Assembly: GCF_900198625.1 (NCBI RefSeq)
Contig: NZ_FZPK01000002.1
Coordinates: forward strand, 1-53,968
DNA length: 53,968 bases
Direction: 5' to 3'
DNA from: Helicobacter rappini
Lineage (GTDB): Bacteria; Campylobacterota; Campylobacteria; Campylobacterales; Helicobacteraceae
Below are positions 16,664 through 25,665 of this stretch, one piece after another. A program made the position numbers and the translations under genes. The stretch's first letter is position 1. Each line of letters starts with the position of its first letter. The notes below the pieces were generated by a model. It was not told the origin of the DNA. It saw nothing but the letters and a program-made list of their open reading frames with translations, and made no database searches.

Positions 16664-17527
16664 TTAGCCTTTAAGTGTTATGCTATCAAGTGCTGCAATG
16701 GCATTAAGACTTTTTGGATACCCAATATAAGGCACCAATGCCGTGATGACACCAAGTAGCCTTTCTCTATTATTACCCATAGCAAGATTCCCGCTTATAT
16801 GGGCTTTTAGCTGTGATTCTGCCCCGCCTAAAGCTGCAAGATATACAAAAGTTAAAAGCTCTCTAAATTGAAGATCTATACCATCTCTTGTGTAATAATC
16901 CCCAAAGCAATTTGCTGATAAAAATCGCCTTATATGCTTCTCATCTTGCGGGGCTTGTGCGTTGGCTTTGTCAATTGTTGCACCAAAGATTTGTCGCTGA
17001 ATGTTTAAGCCCTTTTCTTGCCTGTTTTTTCTTGTGGTTGTGCGTTTAGATTCTAAAGGCAGGGTAATATTATGGGCTGTAAAAATGCTATTTGTTATAC
17101 CTATAAACGCACTCACTTGCCCAAACCCCACATAAGGCACGGCTTGATAGATAATCTCCTTAATCACAATGGGCTTTATACTATTTTTCAGTGCTGCTTG
17201 AAGCATAGTTTTATACATTTCCAGCGATTGTGTAGCTATCAGTGCTGCTAATGTAAGCTTGATATAGTCTTGCAATTCTAGCTTTGATTCTAAGATTGCT
17301 TCATCAAGGGCAAAGTTCATAAATATTTCAAAAAACTCTGCATCATCTGCGATGTCCATATCCAAAAAAAGCTGAGCAAAATGCTCTTTTGCTCTCTGTG
17401 TTAATTGCATTTTTATCTCCTTTTTCTTATGTATATTTTCTGCAAAAACAATATCACCCATAAGCAACGCTCCTGCTCCTATGCTAACTTTTTGTAAAAA
17501 ATCTCTGCGATTTTGTTTTGTTTTCAT
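16664..17527 (-). CDS. carboxymuconolactone decarboxylase-like protein with Tat signal
   Basis: A 287-residue protein with a twin-arginine signal (NRRDFLQKVSIGAGALLMG), so it is probably exported folded to the periplasm. Two CMD/AhpD-like helical domains follow: the first around FMNFALDEAILES to QAVPYVGFGQV, the second around IDLQFRELLTFVYLAALGG to ALVPYIGYPKSLNA. Neither domain shows the CxxC of true AhpD peroxidase partners, so the chemistry is uncertain. Its promoter (17584-17614) is MerR-type, and it lies between the merR-like gene and the cupin on the same strand. A redox or electrophile-detoxification role is inferred from context. Confidence 0.85.
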   Translation of the reverse strand: MKTKQNRRDFLQKVSIGAGALLMGDIVFAENIHKKKEIKMQLTQRAKEHFAQLFLDMDIADDAEFFEIFMNFALDEAILESKLELQDYIKLTLAALIATQSLEMYKTMLQAALKNSIKPIVIKEIIYQAVPYVGFGQVSAFIGITNSIFTAHNITLPLESKRTTTRKNRQEKGLNIQRQIFGATIDKANAQAPQDEKHIRRFLSANCFGDYYTRDGIDLQFRELLTFVYLAALGGAESQLKAHISGNLAMGNNRERLLGVITALVPYIGYPKSLNAIAALDSITLKG

Positions 17528-17583
17528 TATGTGTCCTTTAAAATAAATGTGAAATATTTAGAATCTTATTGATTCTGTGTGAA

Positions 17584-17614
17584 AGTATAAAGCCTGACAC
17601 CTAGTGTCTGTCAA
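17584..17614 (-). promoter_or_regulatory. MerR-type promoter, copy A (CMD gene)
   Basis: Minus-strand -35 TTGACA (17609-17614), a 19-bp spacer with a perfect dyad GACAC-TAG-GTGTC, and -10 TATACT (17584-17589). The CMD ATG is 57 bp below the -10 and carries AAAGGACA as ribosome binding site. About 35 bp are conserved between this site and copies B and C, while flanking DNA differs. Confidence 0.75.
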
Positions 17615-17735
17615 GGGGAAAATGCAAGATTTTTGAACTTATTTAGACTAGGGCTTGAAAGCGGCTAGAATTTCAAAGTTAAGTTTAAGGCTAAGGAAAT
17701 ATAGCCTATTTGACTAAGGGCGATTTAGCAGTAGC

Positions 17736-18155
17736 TTAACACTGCTTTTTACACTCTTTATAATCCCTACTTTGTGGATTAAAGGTATCTACGCCCTTTT
17801 CTATCATCTCATCATACATTCTAAGTTTTGTCTCTAGTCTTTGTGAAATCTCTTGCAATGAAGCGATATGTGCTTGTAAATTTGCATAGCTTTTTTGCAA
17901 TAATGCCCTGCGTTTTGGTGCAGTTTTAATACCCCCGCTTAAAGCCTCCGCATACTCTCTAATTTCTTTCAAGCTCATTCCACACTGCCTAAGCCACTCT
18001 ATCCACTTCACCCACTCCATATCGCTTTTTGCAAAGTAACGCACCCCATTTTCATCGCGTTCCACAAAGGGGAATAGCCCCTTATCAAGCCAGAATCTAA
18101 TCTTTCTTGAAGGGATATTTGTTGCCCTCTCAACTTCTATGATTGTATATGCCAT
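17736..18155 (-). CDS. MerR-family transcriptional regulator
   Basis: A 139-residue regulator. The winged helix-turn-helix is at residues 1-70 (YTIIEVERATNIPSRKIRFW, then NGVRYFAKSDMEWVKWI, then MSLKEIREYAE). A dimerising coiled coil follows (about 85-120), then a short tail ending ECKKQC. The two C-terminal cysteines could sense thiol-reactive compounds or metal (inference). The ATG at 18155 follows AAGGAC; an upstream in-frame start at 18245 would run into the reductase gene. It lies 52 bp after the aldo/keto reductase and just before the CMD and cupin genes, whose promoters carry the 19-bp-spacer dyad it is predicted to bind. Confidence 0.92.
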   Translation of the reverse strand: MAYTIIEVERATNIPSRKIRFWLDKGLFPFVERDENGVRYFAKSDMEWVKWIEWLRQCGMSLKEIREYAEALSGGIKTAPKRRALLQKSYANLQAHIASLQEISQRLETKLRMYDEMIEKGVDTFNPQSRDYKECKKQC

Positions 18156-18207
18156 TTGTTTGTCCTTGTTGTTTCCTGTAATTATAGGGTAAAAAGTGAA
18201 TAATCCC

Positions 18208-19182
18208 CTAGCAGTCCCAGCCAAAAAGGCTTTTATTTGTATCAAGCTGCGTGATAGAATCTCTCTCTTGTTGCGTTAAGCTAAAGTCAAAAAGTGTGAG
18301 ATTTTCTTGGAGTCGCTTTAAGCTTGAAGCCTTTGGGATAATACTCATTCCTTTATCTAGCAGAAATTTCAAAGCAATTTGTGCGGTGCTTTTATGATGA
18401 GCTGTTGCTATACTTTGCAAAGTCTCATTTGTAAAAATGCCATTTCTCCCACAAGCTAAAGGACTCCACGCTTGCAAGTGAATATGCTTAGATTCTAAAA
18501 ATTTTTGCAATGTGTGCTGTTGAAAGAAAATATGTGCTTGGACTTGATTTAGCACAGGCTTAACACGCACAGAATCTAAAAAATCCTCCAAAAATCTGCC
18601 ATAAAAATTTGAGATTCCAATCGCGTGGATAAGCCCCTTGCGATACGCCTCTTCACAGGCTTTATACATTTCTTTAGCATTTGCGTAAGGCTCGTGGATT
18701 ACAAGCAAATCTACATATTCTAGCCCTAGATTTTGTAGGCTACCCTCTATGCTTTGCCACGCCTTTTTATAGGGCATATTAGATGAAAGCTTTGTGGTGA
18801 TGAAAAGCTCATTTCTTTGCAATGGGCGGCTTAAATCATTTGAGCTAACTTCGCTAGATTCCCTATGGGCTGATTGCTTGTGTGGGTTTGAAATTGGCGT
18901 GGTGCTAGAATCTACAACGCTATTAGAATCTAAATGTGTCGTGGAATGAATGCTAAAAGCCCCAGATTCTTTTGTTTGTGAGTTAGAATCTTTTAGGCTT
19001 TGCGTAGCTAGAGCTATGCCTACTTCCTTTTCATTCTCATACATTTGTGCAGTGTCAAAGAGTCTGTATCCAGCCTGCAGGGCATTTTGCATTATTTTCA
19101 CACCCTTTTGCCCTTGCAGTCCATAAGTCCCAAGTCCAATACTAGGCATTTTTATGCCATTATTTAAAGTGATATATTGCAT
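18208..19182 (-). CDS. aldo/keto reductase with Ser/Thr-rich insertion
   Basis: NAD(P)H-dependent reductase with a TIM-barrel fold, cytoplasmic, 324 residues. The catalytic tetrad is visible: Asp and Tyr in FDTAQMYENE, Lys in ITTKLSSN and His in LLVIHEPY. Cofactor-binding motifs follow (IIPKASSLKRLQENL). Unusually, about 55 residues rich in Ser, Thr, Asn and His sit between the helix after the Tyr (VGIALATQ) and the strand holding the Lys (NELFITTK). Relatives of about 270 residues have a short loop there. The insertion is in frame and low in complexity. It is probably the first gene of a transcript with merR. Substrate unknown; aldehydes are plausible. Confidence 0.92.
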   Translation of the reverse strand: MQYITLNNGIKMPSIGLGTYGLQGQKGVKIMQNALQAGYRLFDTAQMYENEKEVGIALATQSLKDSNSQTKESGAFSIHSTTHLDSNSVVDSSTTPISNPHKQSAHRESSEVSSNDLSRPLQRNELFITTKLSSNMPYKKAWQSIEGSLQNLGLEYVDLLVIHEPYANAKEMYKACEEAYRKGLIHAIGISNFYGRFLEDFLDSVRVKPVLNQVQAHIFFQQHTLQKFLESKHIHLQAWSPLACGRNGIFTNETLQSIATAHHKSTAQIALKFLLDKGMSIIPKASSLKRLQENLTLFDFSLTQQERDSITQLDTNKSLFGWDC

Positions 19183-19340
19183 TGTTGTCCTTTAATATCA
19201 AAATAGCTTTGAATAATATATCAATGGGTGTTTGAATCTAGTGCTTGCTACAATACAAAATGTTAGAAATTACTATTTAAAAAGGGATATTGTGTCAAAG
19301 GCTATTTCAAAGTGTATTTAGTCAAAAAATATTTACATGA

Positions 19341-20132
19341 TTAATCTTTTAAAAACTCATCGTAGTATAGAAAATAATCTTTGCTTTTCTTTGATGAGAG
19401 TGAGTAAGTCAGTGAGCCGCCGCCTTCAAAATTTGTGCGTGTGTAGAATGGGGATTTTGTCGTTGTGTCTGTGAGTGTATTTTTGTATTTTGCAATCCTA
19501 GCAACATTTTGGCAACTAAAGATTCCAATATCCTTGCTTCCCACAACAAATAAAAGTCCAACACCATATTCATTACATGCCTTTGGGAGTAGCTTTGGCG
19601 TTGGGTCGTGTTTGCCTTGTGAGTTTAGGAATCCCATGAGTAAATCAGAGCTTACAAACTCTATAAAATCATATTTTTCAGTAATGTTTTTATAGGTTAT
19701 CTCATTTGGGGCTATAAGGAATGCCTTGTTGTTAAAACTTCTAAATATCACCATATCGCCAGTTTCAGGCGTCATGTTTGGTGTTGGTAGATAGGGCTGG
19801 GTTAATTGTGTAAAAGGGGAGACTTTTGCAATAGCCTTTGTGCCTTCTAGTTTTATCACAACTACGCTTGCTACAATCGCTTTGTAAGATGATAAATCAC
19901 GCAGGATAATGCCACTCTCACCGACTTTAAGATTGATATTTGTAAAAGTTATAAGTGTATCATCGCCTTGCTTATTTATCTCTAGAATCTCGCTTATTTC
20001 AGGTTGTGTGATAAGCTTTATAGAATCTTTTGTATTTGTTTCATCTTCTATACTTTCATTACTATATGCAAGATTCCCAAATAATATGCTATTCATTATT
20101 AACATAAGCAATGCTGTAATATATCTTTTCAT
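19341..20132 (-). CDS. secreted protein with plasminogen-binding N-terminal-type domain
   Basis: A 263-residue protein with a signal peptide (KRYITALLMLIMNSILFGNLAYS). Its body resembles the N-terminal domain of the Helicobacter plasminogen-binding proteins PgbA/PgbB (motifs VGESGIILRDLSSYKAIVA and PETGDMVIFRSFNNKAFLI), by recognition rather than alignment. The lysine-rich C-terminal extension of PgbA is absent, so plasminogen binding should not be assumed. It ends with SKDYFLYYDEFLKD. It is 34 bp downstream of secF and may share that operon. Ribosome binding site AAAGG. Confidence 0.65.
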   Translation of the reverse strand: MKRYITALLMLIMNSILFGNLAYSNESIEDETNTKDSIKLITQPEISEILEINKQGDDTLITFTNINLKVGESGIILRDLSSYKAIVASVVVIKLEGTKAIAKVSPFTQLTQPYLPTPNMTPETGDMVIFRSFNNKAFLIAPNEITYKNITEKYDFIEFVSSDLLMGFLNSQGKHDPTPKLLPKACNEYGVGLLFVVGSKDIGIFSCQNVARIAKYKNTLTDTTTKSPFYTRTNFEGGGSLTYSLSSKKSKDYFLYYDEFLKD

Positions 20133-20166
20133 TTATAAACCTTTAGAATCTTAAATCATTCATGTA

Positions 20167-21141
20167 TTACACTCTACCGCCCTCATAAAGCTGTCGCATA
20201 CGCTTCTTTTCCTCTTGTTTTTTAGCTTTTTGCACTTCTTTTGCATAATAGGCTTCGACAGAGAAATTCAGTAAAATCGCAAGTTTTGGTGCTACAAACA
20301 TTGAGCTATATGTCCCAAAGACAACACCAACAAGAAGTGGCAAAGAAAACCCTACGATAATTTGCCCACCAAAAAGATAAAGTGTCAAGACGACAAAAAA
20401 CATAGTAAGTGAAGTAAGCGTTGTCCTTGTTAGTGTGCTTGATACGGCTTCATTAATCACTTCATTTGCATTCATCTTTTTGCCTTCAAGCATTTTTTCT
20501 CTGATTCTATCAAAGATGATGATGGTATCATTGATTGAGTAGCCAAGCAGGGTAAGTAAAGCCGCTATAACTTCAAGATTTAAATCAATCTTAAAGATAA
20601 TCACACTTGCTGCGGTAATGACAATGTCATGCACTAAGGCGATGATAGAAGCAAGAGCAAACCGCCACTCATAGCGAAAACTCACATACGCCATCATTGC
20701 AATAGTCGCTAAAACAAGTGATAATATCGCACTTTTACGCAATTCATCGCCGACCTTTGGACCGACTGTATCAAGCTTTCTTATGCTAAACTCACCGCTT
20801 GATTCTAACAATGTATGTAAAGTGGTATCAATCTCATTTGCTTTTAAGTTCTCATTAAATGGGATCTTAATAATAATCTCATTATCCGCACCAAAGCGGC
20901 TTACTTGAGCATTCTTAAATCGCTCGTCTGTCGCTAAAAGTTTGCGTATTTCTGCCATAGGGGCATTTTGCTGTGTGTATTGAATCTGCGCTGTGCTACC
21001 ACCTGCAAAGTCAATGCCAAGATTAAAACCCACCCCAAAAAATAGATAAAATGAAGCAAGTGTTAGTAAAATAGAAGCAATTAGTCCATACTTACTCCAA
21101 CGCACAAAATCAAAAATTTTCTGCTGTTTAAAAATCTCCAT
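20167..21141 (-). CDS. secF: protein translocase subunit SecF
   Basis: Inner-membrane partner of SecD that uses the proton motive force to help pull proteins through SecYEG. It has 324 residues and six membrane helices with a periplasmic domain after the first helix. Signature segments are LGIDFAGGSTAQIQ near residue 40, ASIIALVHDIVITAASVI, LTLLGYSINDTIIIFDRIREK and TSLTMFFVVLTLY. The start lies 14 bp after secD. The C-terminal tail is strongly basic and acidic, as in relatives. Confidence 0.96.
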   Translation of the reverse strand: MEIFKQQKIFDFVRWSKYGLIASILLTLASFYLFFGVGFNLGIDFAGGSTAQIQYTQQNAPMAEIRKLLATDERFKNAQVSRFGADNEIIIKIPFNENLKANEIDTTLHTLLESSGEFSIRKLDTVGPKVGDELRKSAILSLVLATIAMMAYVSFRYEWRFALASIIALVHDIVITAASVIIFKIDLNLEVIAALLTLLGYSINDTIIIFDRIREKMLEGKKMNANEVINEAVSSTLTRTTLTSLTMFFVVLTLYLFGGQIIVGFSLPLLVGVVFGTYSSMFVAPKLAILLNFSVEAYYAKEVQKAKKQEEKKRMRQLYEGGRV

Positions 21142-21155
21142 ATTTCACTTCCTTA

Positions 21156-22814
21156 CTAACGCTTTTGCTTTGCTGCTACTTCAGTCTTAGAATCTAGCTT
21201 AATGCCAAACCAAAAGGCTAGATTTTTACTTCTTTCTATACGATTACCAAGCCATAGATAGATTCCATGTGTGCCAATTATGGCGGTAACAATAGAAGCT
21301 AGTATGCCAATACCGGTAGTAATCGCAAAGCCTTTTATAACACCTGTCCCATACACATAAAGCAAAACTGAAGCAATAAGTGAAGTAATATTTGCATCAA
21401 AAATGGCACGAGAAGCATTCTCATAGCCAATGCGTAATGACTTTATTACCCCCATGCCAGACTTAAGCCCTTCTCTAATTCTCTCATTAATGATGATATT
21501 TGCATCTACCGCCATACCCACGGTTAGCACGATACCAGCCATACCCGGGAGTGTCAGTGTCGCATCAAATAACGCCATAACGGCGATAATCAAAAAGAGA
21601 TTGATAACAAGGGCAAGAGAAGCAAAGACACCTGCCATAGCATAATATACAATCATAAAGCCCACAACCAATATAAAGCCACTGATAAGGGCTATAACAG
21701 AAGCTTGTATAGAATCTGCACCAAGACTAGGACCTACAACCCTTTTTTCTATCACAGAAACGGGGGCAAGAAGCGCACCAGACCTAAGCGCTATGGCTAA
21801 ATCACTTGCTGCTTTTCTATCAAAACTACCAGTAATAATGCCATTGCCACCACCAATTCTTTGATTAATGCTAGGTGCAGAAATTATGCGTTTATCAAGC
21901 ACAATCGCCAATCTTTTCTTAATATTTCGCCCTGTGAAATCACCAAATATTTCAGCCCCTTTAGAATCTAGCACAAAGCTTACCGCATCATTTTTATTCT
22001 CATCAATTGTAGAATCTGCTTTTACAATGGAGCTTCCATCAAGGATAGGGACGGCTTTCAAGGGGAGCTTTGCCATTTCATTTTCAGCATAAGGCAATAG
22101 CACAGAGTTATATCTCATAGCCTCTTCATCGCTGATTACTTCACCATTCATCATGCGTCTAGCCAAATCTTCATCTACTGCCATAAACTCTAGCTGTGCG
22201 TTTTGTGAGATTAACTTTATAAGCCTTTTTTGCTCTTCCTCACTTTGTGCACCCGGCATTTCTACGCGTATTTGATTAATCCCCTCACGCAAGACATTTG
22301 GCTCTGTTAAACCAAAACCACTAAGTCGATTGCGAATGGTAAAAATAGCTTGATCTAGGGCATTTTTTTGCACCTTTTTTATAGCCTCTTCATTCAGTGC
22401 TATATTAAAGGTATTACCACTTTGAGACCATGCCACACCTTCCATATTGCTAAGGATAGATTCCATATCCTTTGTTCTACTTGAATCAAGTAAGATAAAG
22501 CTTATAGAATCACCTTGCATTCTAAGCTTATTAATAAAAATATTTTTCTTATCTGTTTGATGCTTTAAATCACTAAGCATACTGCTATATTTATTGCCAA
22601 CTGCCTCATTTACATCAACATCAAGTAAAAGACTTAACCCACCTTGCAAATCAAGTCCAAGCGTAATCTTTTTATAACCATCAAAAAAGGGGTATTTGCT
22701 AGAATCCTGAAAAAACGATGGAATGCTAAAAAAGATTCCAAAACAACATGCAAGAATAAAGGCTAACAACCTGTAATTAAAGGGTTTTTGTGTATTTGTG
22801 TGAATCTTTGCCAT
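21156..22814 (-). CDS. secD: protein translocase subunit SecD
   Basis: Large inner-membrane subunit of the SecDF accessory complex, 552 residues. After the first membrane helix come the conserved LGLDLQGGLSLLLDVD motif and the periplasmic P1 domain (RNRLSGFGLTEPNV, QIRVEMPG), then the five C-terminal helices with LTLPGMAGIVLTVGMAVDAN and ERIREGLKSG. Gene order yajC-secD-secF with 14-20 bp gaps is the standard bacterial arrangement. Nothing is missing. Confidence 0.97.
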   Translation of the reverse strand: MAKIHTNTQKPFNYRLLAFILACCFGIFFSIPSFFQDSSKYPFFDGYKKITLGLDLQGGLSLLLDVDVNEAVGNKYSSMLSDLKHQTDKKNIFINKLRMQGDSISFILLDSSRTKDMESILSNMEGVAWSQSGNTFNIALNEEAIKKVQKNALDQAIFTIRNRLSGFGLTEPNVLREGINQIRVEMPGAQSEEEQKRLIKLISQNAQLEFMAVDEDLARRMMNGEVISDEEAMRYNSVLLPYAENEMAKLPLKAVPILDGSSIVKADSTIDENKNDAVSFVLDSKGAEIFGDFTGRNIKKRLAIVLDKRIISAPSINQRIGGGNGIITGSFDRKAASDLAIALRSGALLAPVSVIEKRVVGPSLGADSIQASVIALISGFILVVGFMIVYYAMAGVFASLALVINLFLIIAVMALFDATLTLPGMAGIVLTVGMAVDANIIINERIREGLKSGMGVIKSLRIGYENASRAIFDANITSLIASVLLYVYGTGVIKGFAITTGIGILASIVTAIIGTHGIYLWLGNRIERSKNLAFWFGIKLDSKTEVAAKQKR

Positions 22815-22834
22815 ACGCTAATCTAACCTAAAAT

Positions 22835-23167
22835 CTATTTTTTATCATGCTTATTTTTAGATTCTTTTTCCTCTTTCTTTGAATCTGTGCTAGAATCATC
22901 GTCTTCTGCCATTTCATCAACTTTGTAAGCTACAAATTCCCTTGCAAGTCGCACTTGAGTATCGCCTAACTCTACAACTATAAATCTATCATCTTGCTTG
23001 ATTACCTCACATACAAAACCACCATTTGTAACGATTTTATCCCCTCTTTTTAAAGATTCAACCATAGCTGCATGTTTCTTTCTTTGCTGCTGCTGCGGAC
23101 GAAACACAAGAAAATAAAACACTAAAATAAGAACCGCTAATGGCAAAAAACTAATAAGCTCTTGCAT
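22835..23167 (-). CDS. yajC: preprotein translocase auxiliary subunit YajC
   Basis: A small inner-membrane protein that associates with SecDF. It has 110 residues with one N-terminal helix (FLPLAVLILVFYFLVFRPQQ), followed by the conserved cytoplasmic segment MVESLKRGDKIVTNGGFVCE and a charged, lysine-rich tail. It is followed by secD after 20 bp. nhaA lies 50 bp upstream, the same nhaA-yajC-secD-secF order as in H. pylori. Confidence 0.95.
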   Translation of the reverse strand: MQELISFLPLAVLILVFYFLVFRPQQQQRKKHAAMVESLKRGDKIVTNGGFVCEVIKQDDRFIVVELGDTQVRLAREFVAYKVDEMAEDDDSSTDSKKEEKESKNKHDKK

Positions 23168-23217
23168 ATATATCCTTCGTATTTAAAAATAAAGCAAGGA
23201 TTCTAACACAAAAAATG

Positions 23218-24513
23218 TTAATTTTTCGCTTTACCAGATAAAAGCAAGAATATAACACCAATAATACATGAAGTAAGCGATGCAAGTAATATAGTGATTT
23301 TAGATAATTCTTTTGCTTCATGTATATCAAAGGCAAGCTCGGATACAAAAAGCGACATCGTAAAGCCAATCCCAGCAAGCATACCTGCCCCCAAGATATA
23401 AGTCCAAGAGATTCCATCAGGTCGTTTTGCAATACCCAACTTTTCACACAAGAAAGACGCAAGGAAGATTCCAATAGGCTTCCCTACAACTAAGCCTAAG
23501 AATACACCAAGAAAGATATGGTCTATATTAAAATTAAAATTAGATTCAATGCTTACCCCCGCATTTGCAAACGCAAAGCAAGGCATGATAAAATACGCAC
23601 TCCAAGGCTGCAAGAAATGCTCTAGTCTTAAGAGTGGATTCTGTGTGTTTATGGCACTATGCTGGACTTCTTGCACAAACTCTAATTTATCATGGTCTAA
23701 AAGTATAGAATCTTGTTTATTTTGCTTGTGTTGATAGTTTTTCGCCCATACGCCCATTTGCTCATAAAATGCTTGAAAATCTTTTTTTGCTTTCACAGGG
23801 ATACAAAATGCTAAAATTACTGCGGCAATAGTCGCATGGATACCGCTTGCATGCACGAAAAACCATAATAAGATTCCAAGTCCAAGATATACAATCAAAT
23901 GCTTAATGCCACGCATATTGCATAGCACAAGTAGCACAATGATTCCGGCTGAAGCAAGTAGCCACATCAAATGTATAGAATCTCCATAAAATAACGCAAT
24001 AACCACAATCGCACCCAAATCATCAACAACAGCTAAGGTAACAAGAAAAACTTTCAAGGCAATAGGAATGCGTTTGCCAAGTATAAGCAACACACCTAAT
24101 GCAAATGCAATATCTGTTGCCATCGGGATACCAAAACCATGACTTGAAGCCGTGCCAATGTTGAGTGCATAATATATCGCACCCGGGACTATCATGCCCC
24201 CTAATGCTGCAATAGCTGGAAATGCCGCTTTTGAAAAAGAGTTTAACTCGCCAAAAAGCATTTCTCTCTTAATCTCCAAGCCAACAAGCAGAAAGAAAAA
24301 CGACATAAGCACATCATTCACCCAAATTTTTAGCTCCATACCCACAAAATGTTCGCCAAACTGAAAACCAAAAGGTGTTTCAAAAATCGTGTGATATATA
24401 TGAGATAATGGCGAGTTAGCAACAACAAGTGCCATAATCGTGCTTATCCCAAGAAAAATACCGCCAAAAGATTCACTACGGATAAAATTCATCAAAACTT
24501 GTGTAACGCGCAT
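23218..24513 (-). CDS. nhaA: Na+/H+ antiporter NhaA
   Basis: Inner-membrane antiporter that exports Na+ in exchange for protons and controls pH. It has 431 residues with about 12 helices. The paired ion-binding aspartates are in TLAVVDDLGAIVVIAL, preceded by PMATDIAFALGVL. The N-terminal signature KIWVNDVLMSFFFLLVGLEI is also present. A hydrophilic loop of about 50 residues in the middle (around YQHKQNKQDSILLDHDK) is longer than in E. coli NhaA, as is usual in Helicobacter. Start ATG with AAGG upstream. Confidence 0.96.
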   Translation of the reverse strand: MRVTQVLMNFIRSESFGGIFLGISTIMALVVANSPLSHIYHTIFETPFGFQFGEHFVGMELKIWVNDVLMSFFFLLVGLEIKREMLFGELNSFSKAAFPAIAALGGMIVPGAIYYALNIGTASSHGFGIPMATDIAFALGVLLILGKRIPIALKVFLVTLAVVDDLGAIVVIALFYGDSIHLMWLLASAGIIVLLVLCNMRGIKHLIVYLGLGILLWFFVHASGIHATIAAVILAFCIPVKAKKDFQAFYEQMGVWAKNYQHKQNKQDSILLDHDKLEFVQEVQHSAINTQNPLLRLEHFLQPWSAYFIMPCFAFANAGVSIESNFNFNIDHIFLGVFLGLVVGKPIGIFLASFLCEKLGIAKRPDGISWTYILGAGMLAGIGFTMSLFVSELAFDIHEAKELSKITILLASLTSCIIGVIFLLLSGKAKN

Positions 24514-24773
24514 TAGTTTCCTTCTCTATCATCAAAAATGAAACTATTATAATAAAAAACTTAAAGCATAATAAAAACAAGAAGTATTTTTCTGCGTTTT
24601 TATGTCTTACGATTGTCATAGTTGTGTTTGTTTTAGAGTTTTGTTCATTATTTATAACTTAAAAAATTAAGGCAGAAAATTGTCCCTGAGAGAGTGCTAT
24701 TAAGGCGGTCTAGCCTATTCTTGGTAAAGTAAATATGTTCTATAACTTACAAGTTGTAGAATCAGCATATTGT
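24514..24773. other. intergenic region with a small imperfect palindrome
   Basis: A 260-bp AT-rich gap between nhaA and the outer membrane protein gene. Near its right end, CTATAACTTACAAGTTGTAG (about 24734-24753) is an imperfect palindrome just past the stop of the outer membrane protein gene. It may form a 3'-end hairpin, but no T-run follows on that strand. Confidence 0.35.
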
Positions 24774-25487
24774 CTAAAATGTATAACTATACCCAAGATG
24801 GAAAGAAAATGGGCTTTGAGGCTTATATATTTCCTCGCGAATTACATTTGGCGGATTGTTGGTATCTCTCACGATATTGCGTAAATCAGGTTGCAATATT
24901 GCATATCGATAGAGAATCTCTAACCTATGTCGGCTTTCAAATGTGAGCGAAAAGCCCGCATTTGCCACCGCTTTAAATCCACTCTTTGTATAGTTTTGCG
25001 TATGTTGCAAATTCCCGTTATCTCTATATGTCTTTTGTGCGCCAAGCTCATAACCAGCACCCAAGCCAAATATAATACCCAAACTCAATTTCAAGTCATT
25101 GTTGTTATAAAAATCATATAGCACATCAGCATTGAACAAAAATGTATGCGTATTTGCATATAAATCATTTATAACTGCTACATCTCTATATGCTGTTACA
25201 AAATCACTAAAGCTATAGCTATAACTACCATAAAGTCGCATACCCCATGTTTTTGTGAAAAATAGATTATAGCCAAGCCTCAAACCAGCATCTACAACAA
25301 ACCTATCGCTATCATGTCCCATTACAAGATTAAACCCGCTATCAACACCAAGCATAGCCCCAGTCTTTGAATCTTTTGTGATCTCTTTTGTGGGTTCGGG
25401 CAATCTAGGCTGTGTGCGTTTATAAACTTGTGCATACGCCACGCTTGATAAAGTTATACCGCACAATATTGCACTTACATATCTCAT
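24774..25487 (-). CDS. Helicobacter-type outer membrane beta-barrel protein
   Basis: A 237-residue protein with signal peptide MRYVSAILCGITLSSVAYA, a short proline/lysine linker, then about eight amphipathic beta strands (GFNLVMGHDSDRFVVDAGLR, WGMRLYGSYSYSFSDF and others) and a terminal strand ending YSYTF. The aromatic C-terminus and pattern fit small Helicobacter outer membrane proteins. No catalytic signature; probably structural or adhesive. A single gene with AAGGAG upstream of its ATG. Confidence 0.8.
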   Translation of the reverse strand: MRYVSAILCGITLSSVAYAQVYKRTQPRLPEPTKEITKDSKTGAMLGVDSGFNLVMGHDSDRFVVDAGLRLGYNLFFTKTWGMRLYGSYSYSFSDFVTAYRDVAVINDLYANTHTFLFNADVLYDFYNNNDLKLSLGIIFGLGAGYELGAQKTYRDNGNLQHTQNYTKSGFKAVANAGFSLTFESRHRLEILYRYAILQPDLRNIVRDTNNPPNVIREEIYKPQSPFSFHLGYSYTF

Positions 25488-25665
25488 ATAAACTCCTTTG
25501 CTTTTTCAAAGAAGTAGTATCGACAAAAAATTACATTAGTTGATTATGGAAATTTAAACTTTTATCATTTGAGCCATAAACTACAATCTCTTCTTTATAG
25601 ATCTATGCTAGGTATTTTACTTTGTAGGTTACAGCAGGTGTTGGAATGGTCGTAGGCATATAAAT

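Noticed and set aside
23151-23474. Minus-strand open frame of 107 codons overlapping nhaA and yajC
   Set aside because: It lies out of frame within the conserved nhaA 3' end and has no recognisable domain.
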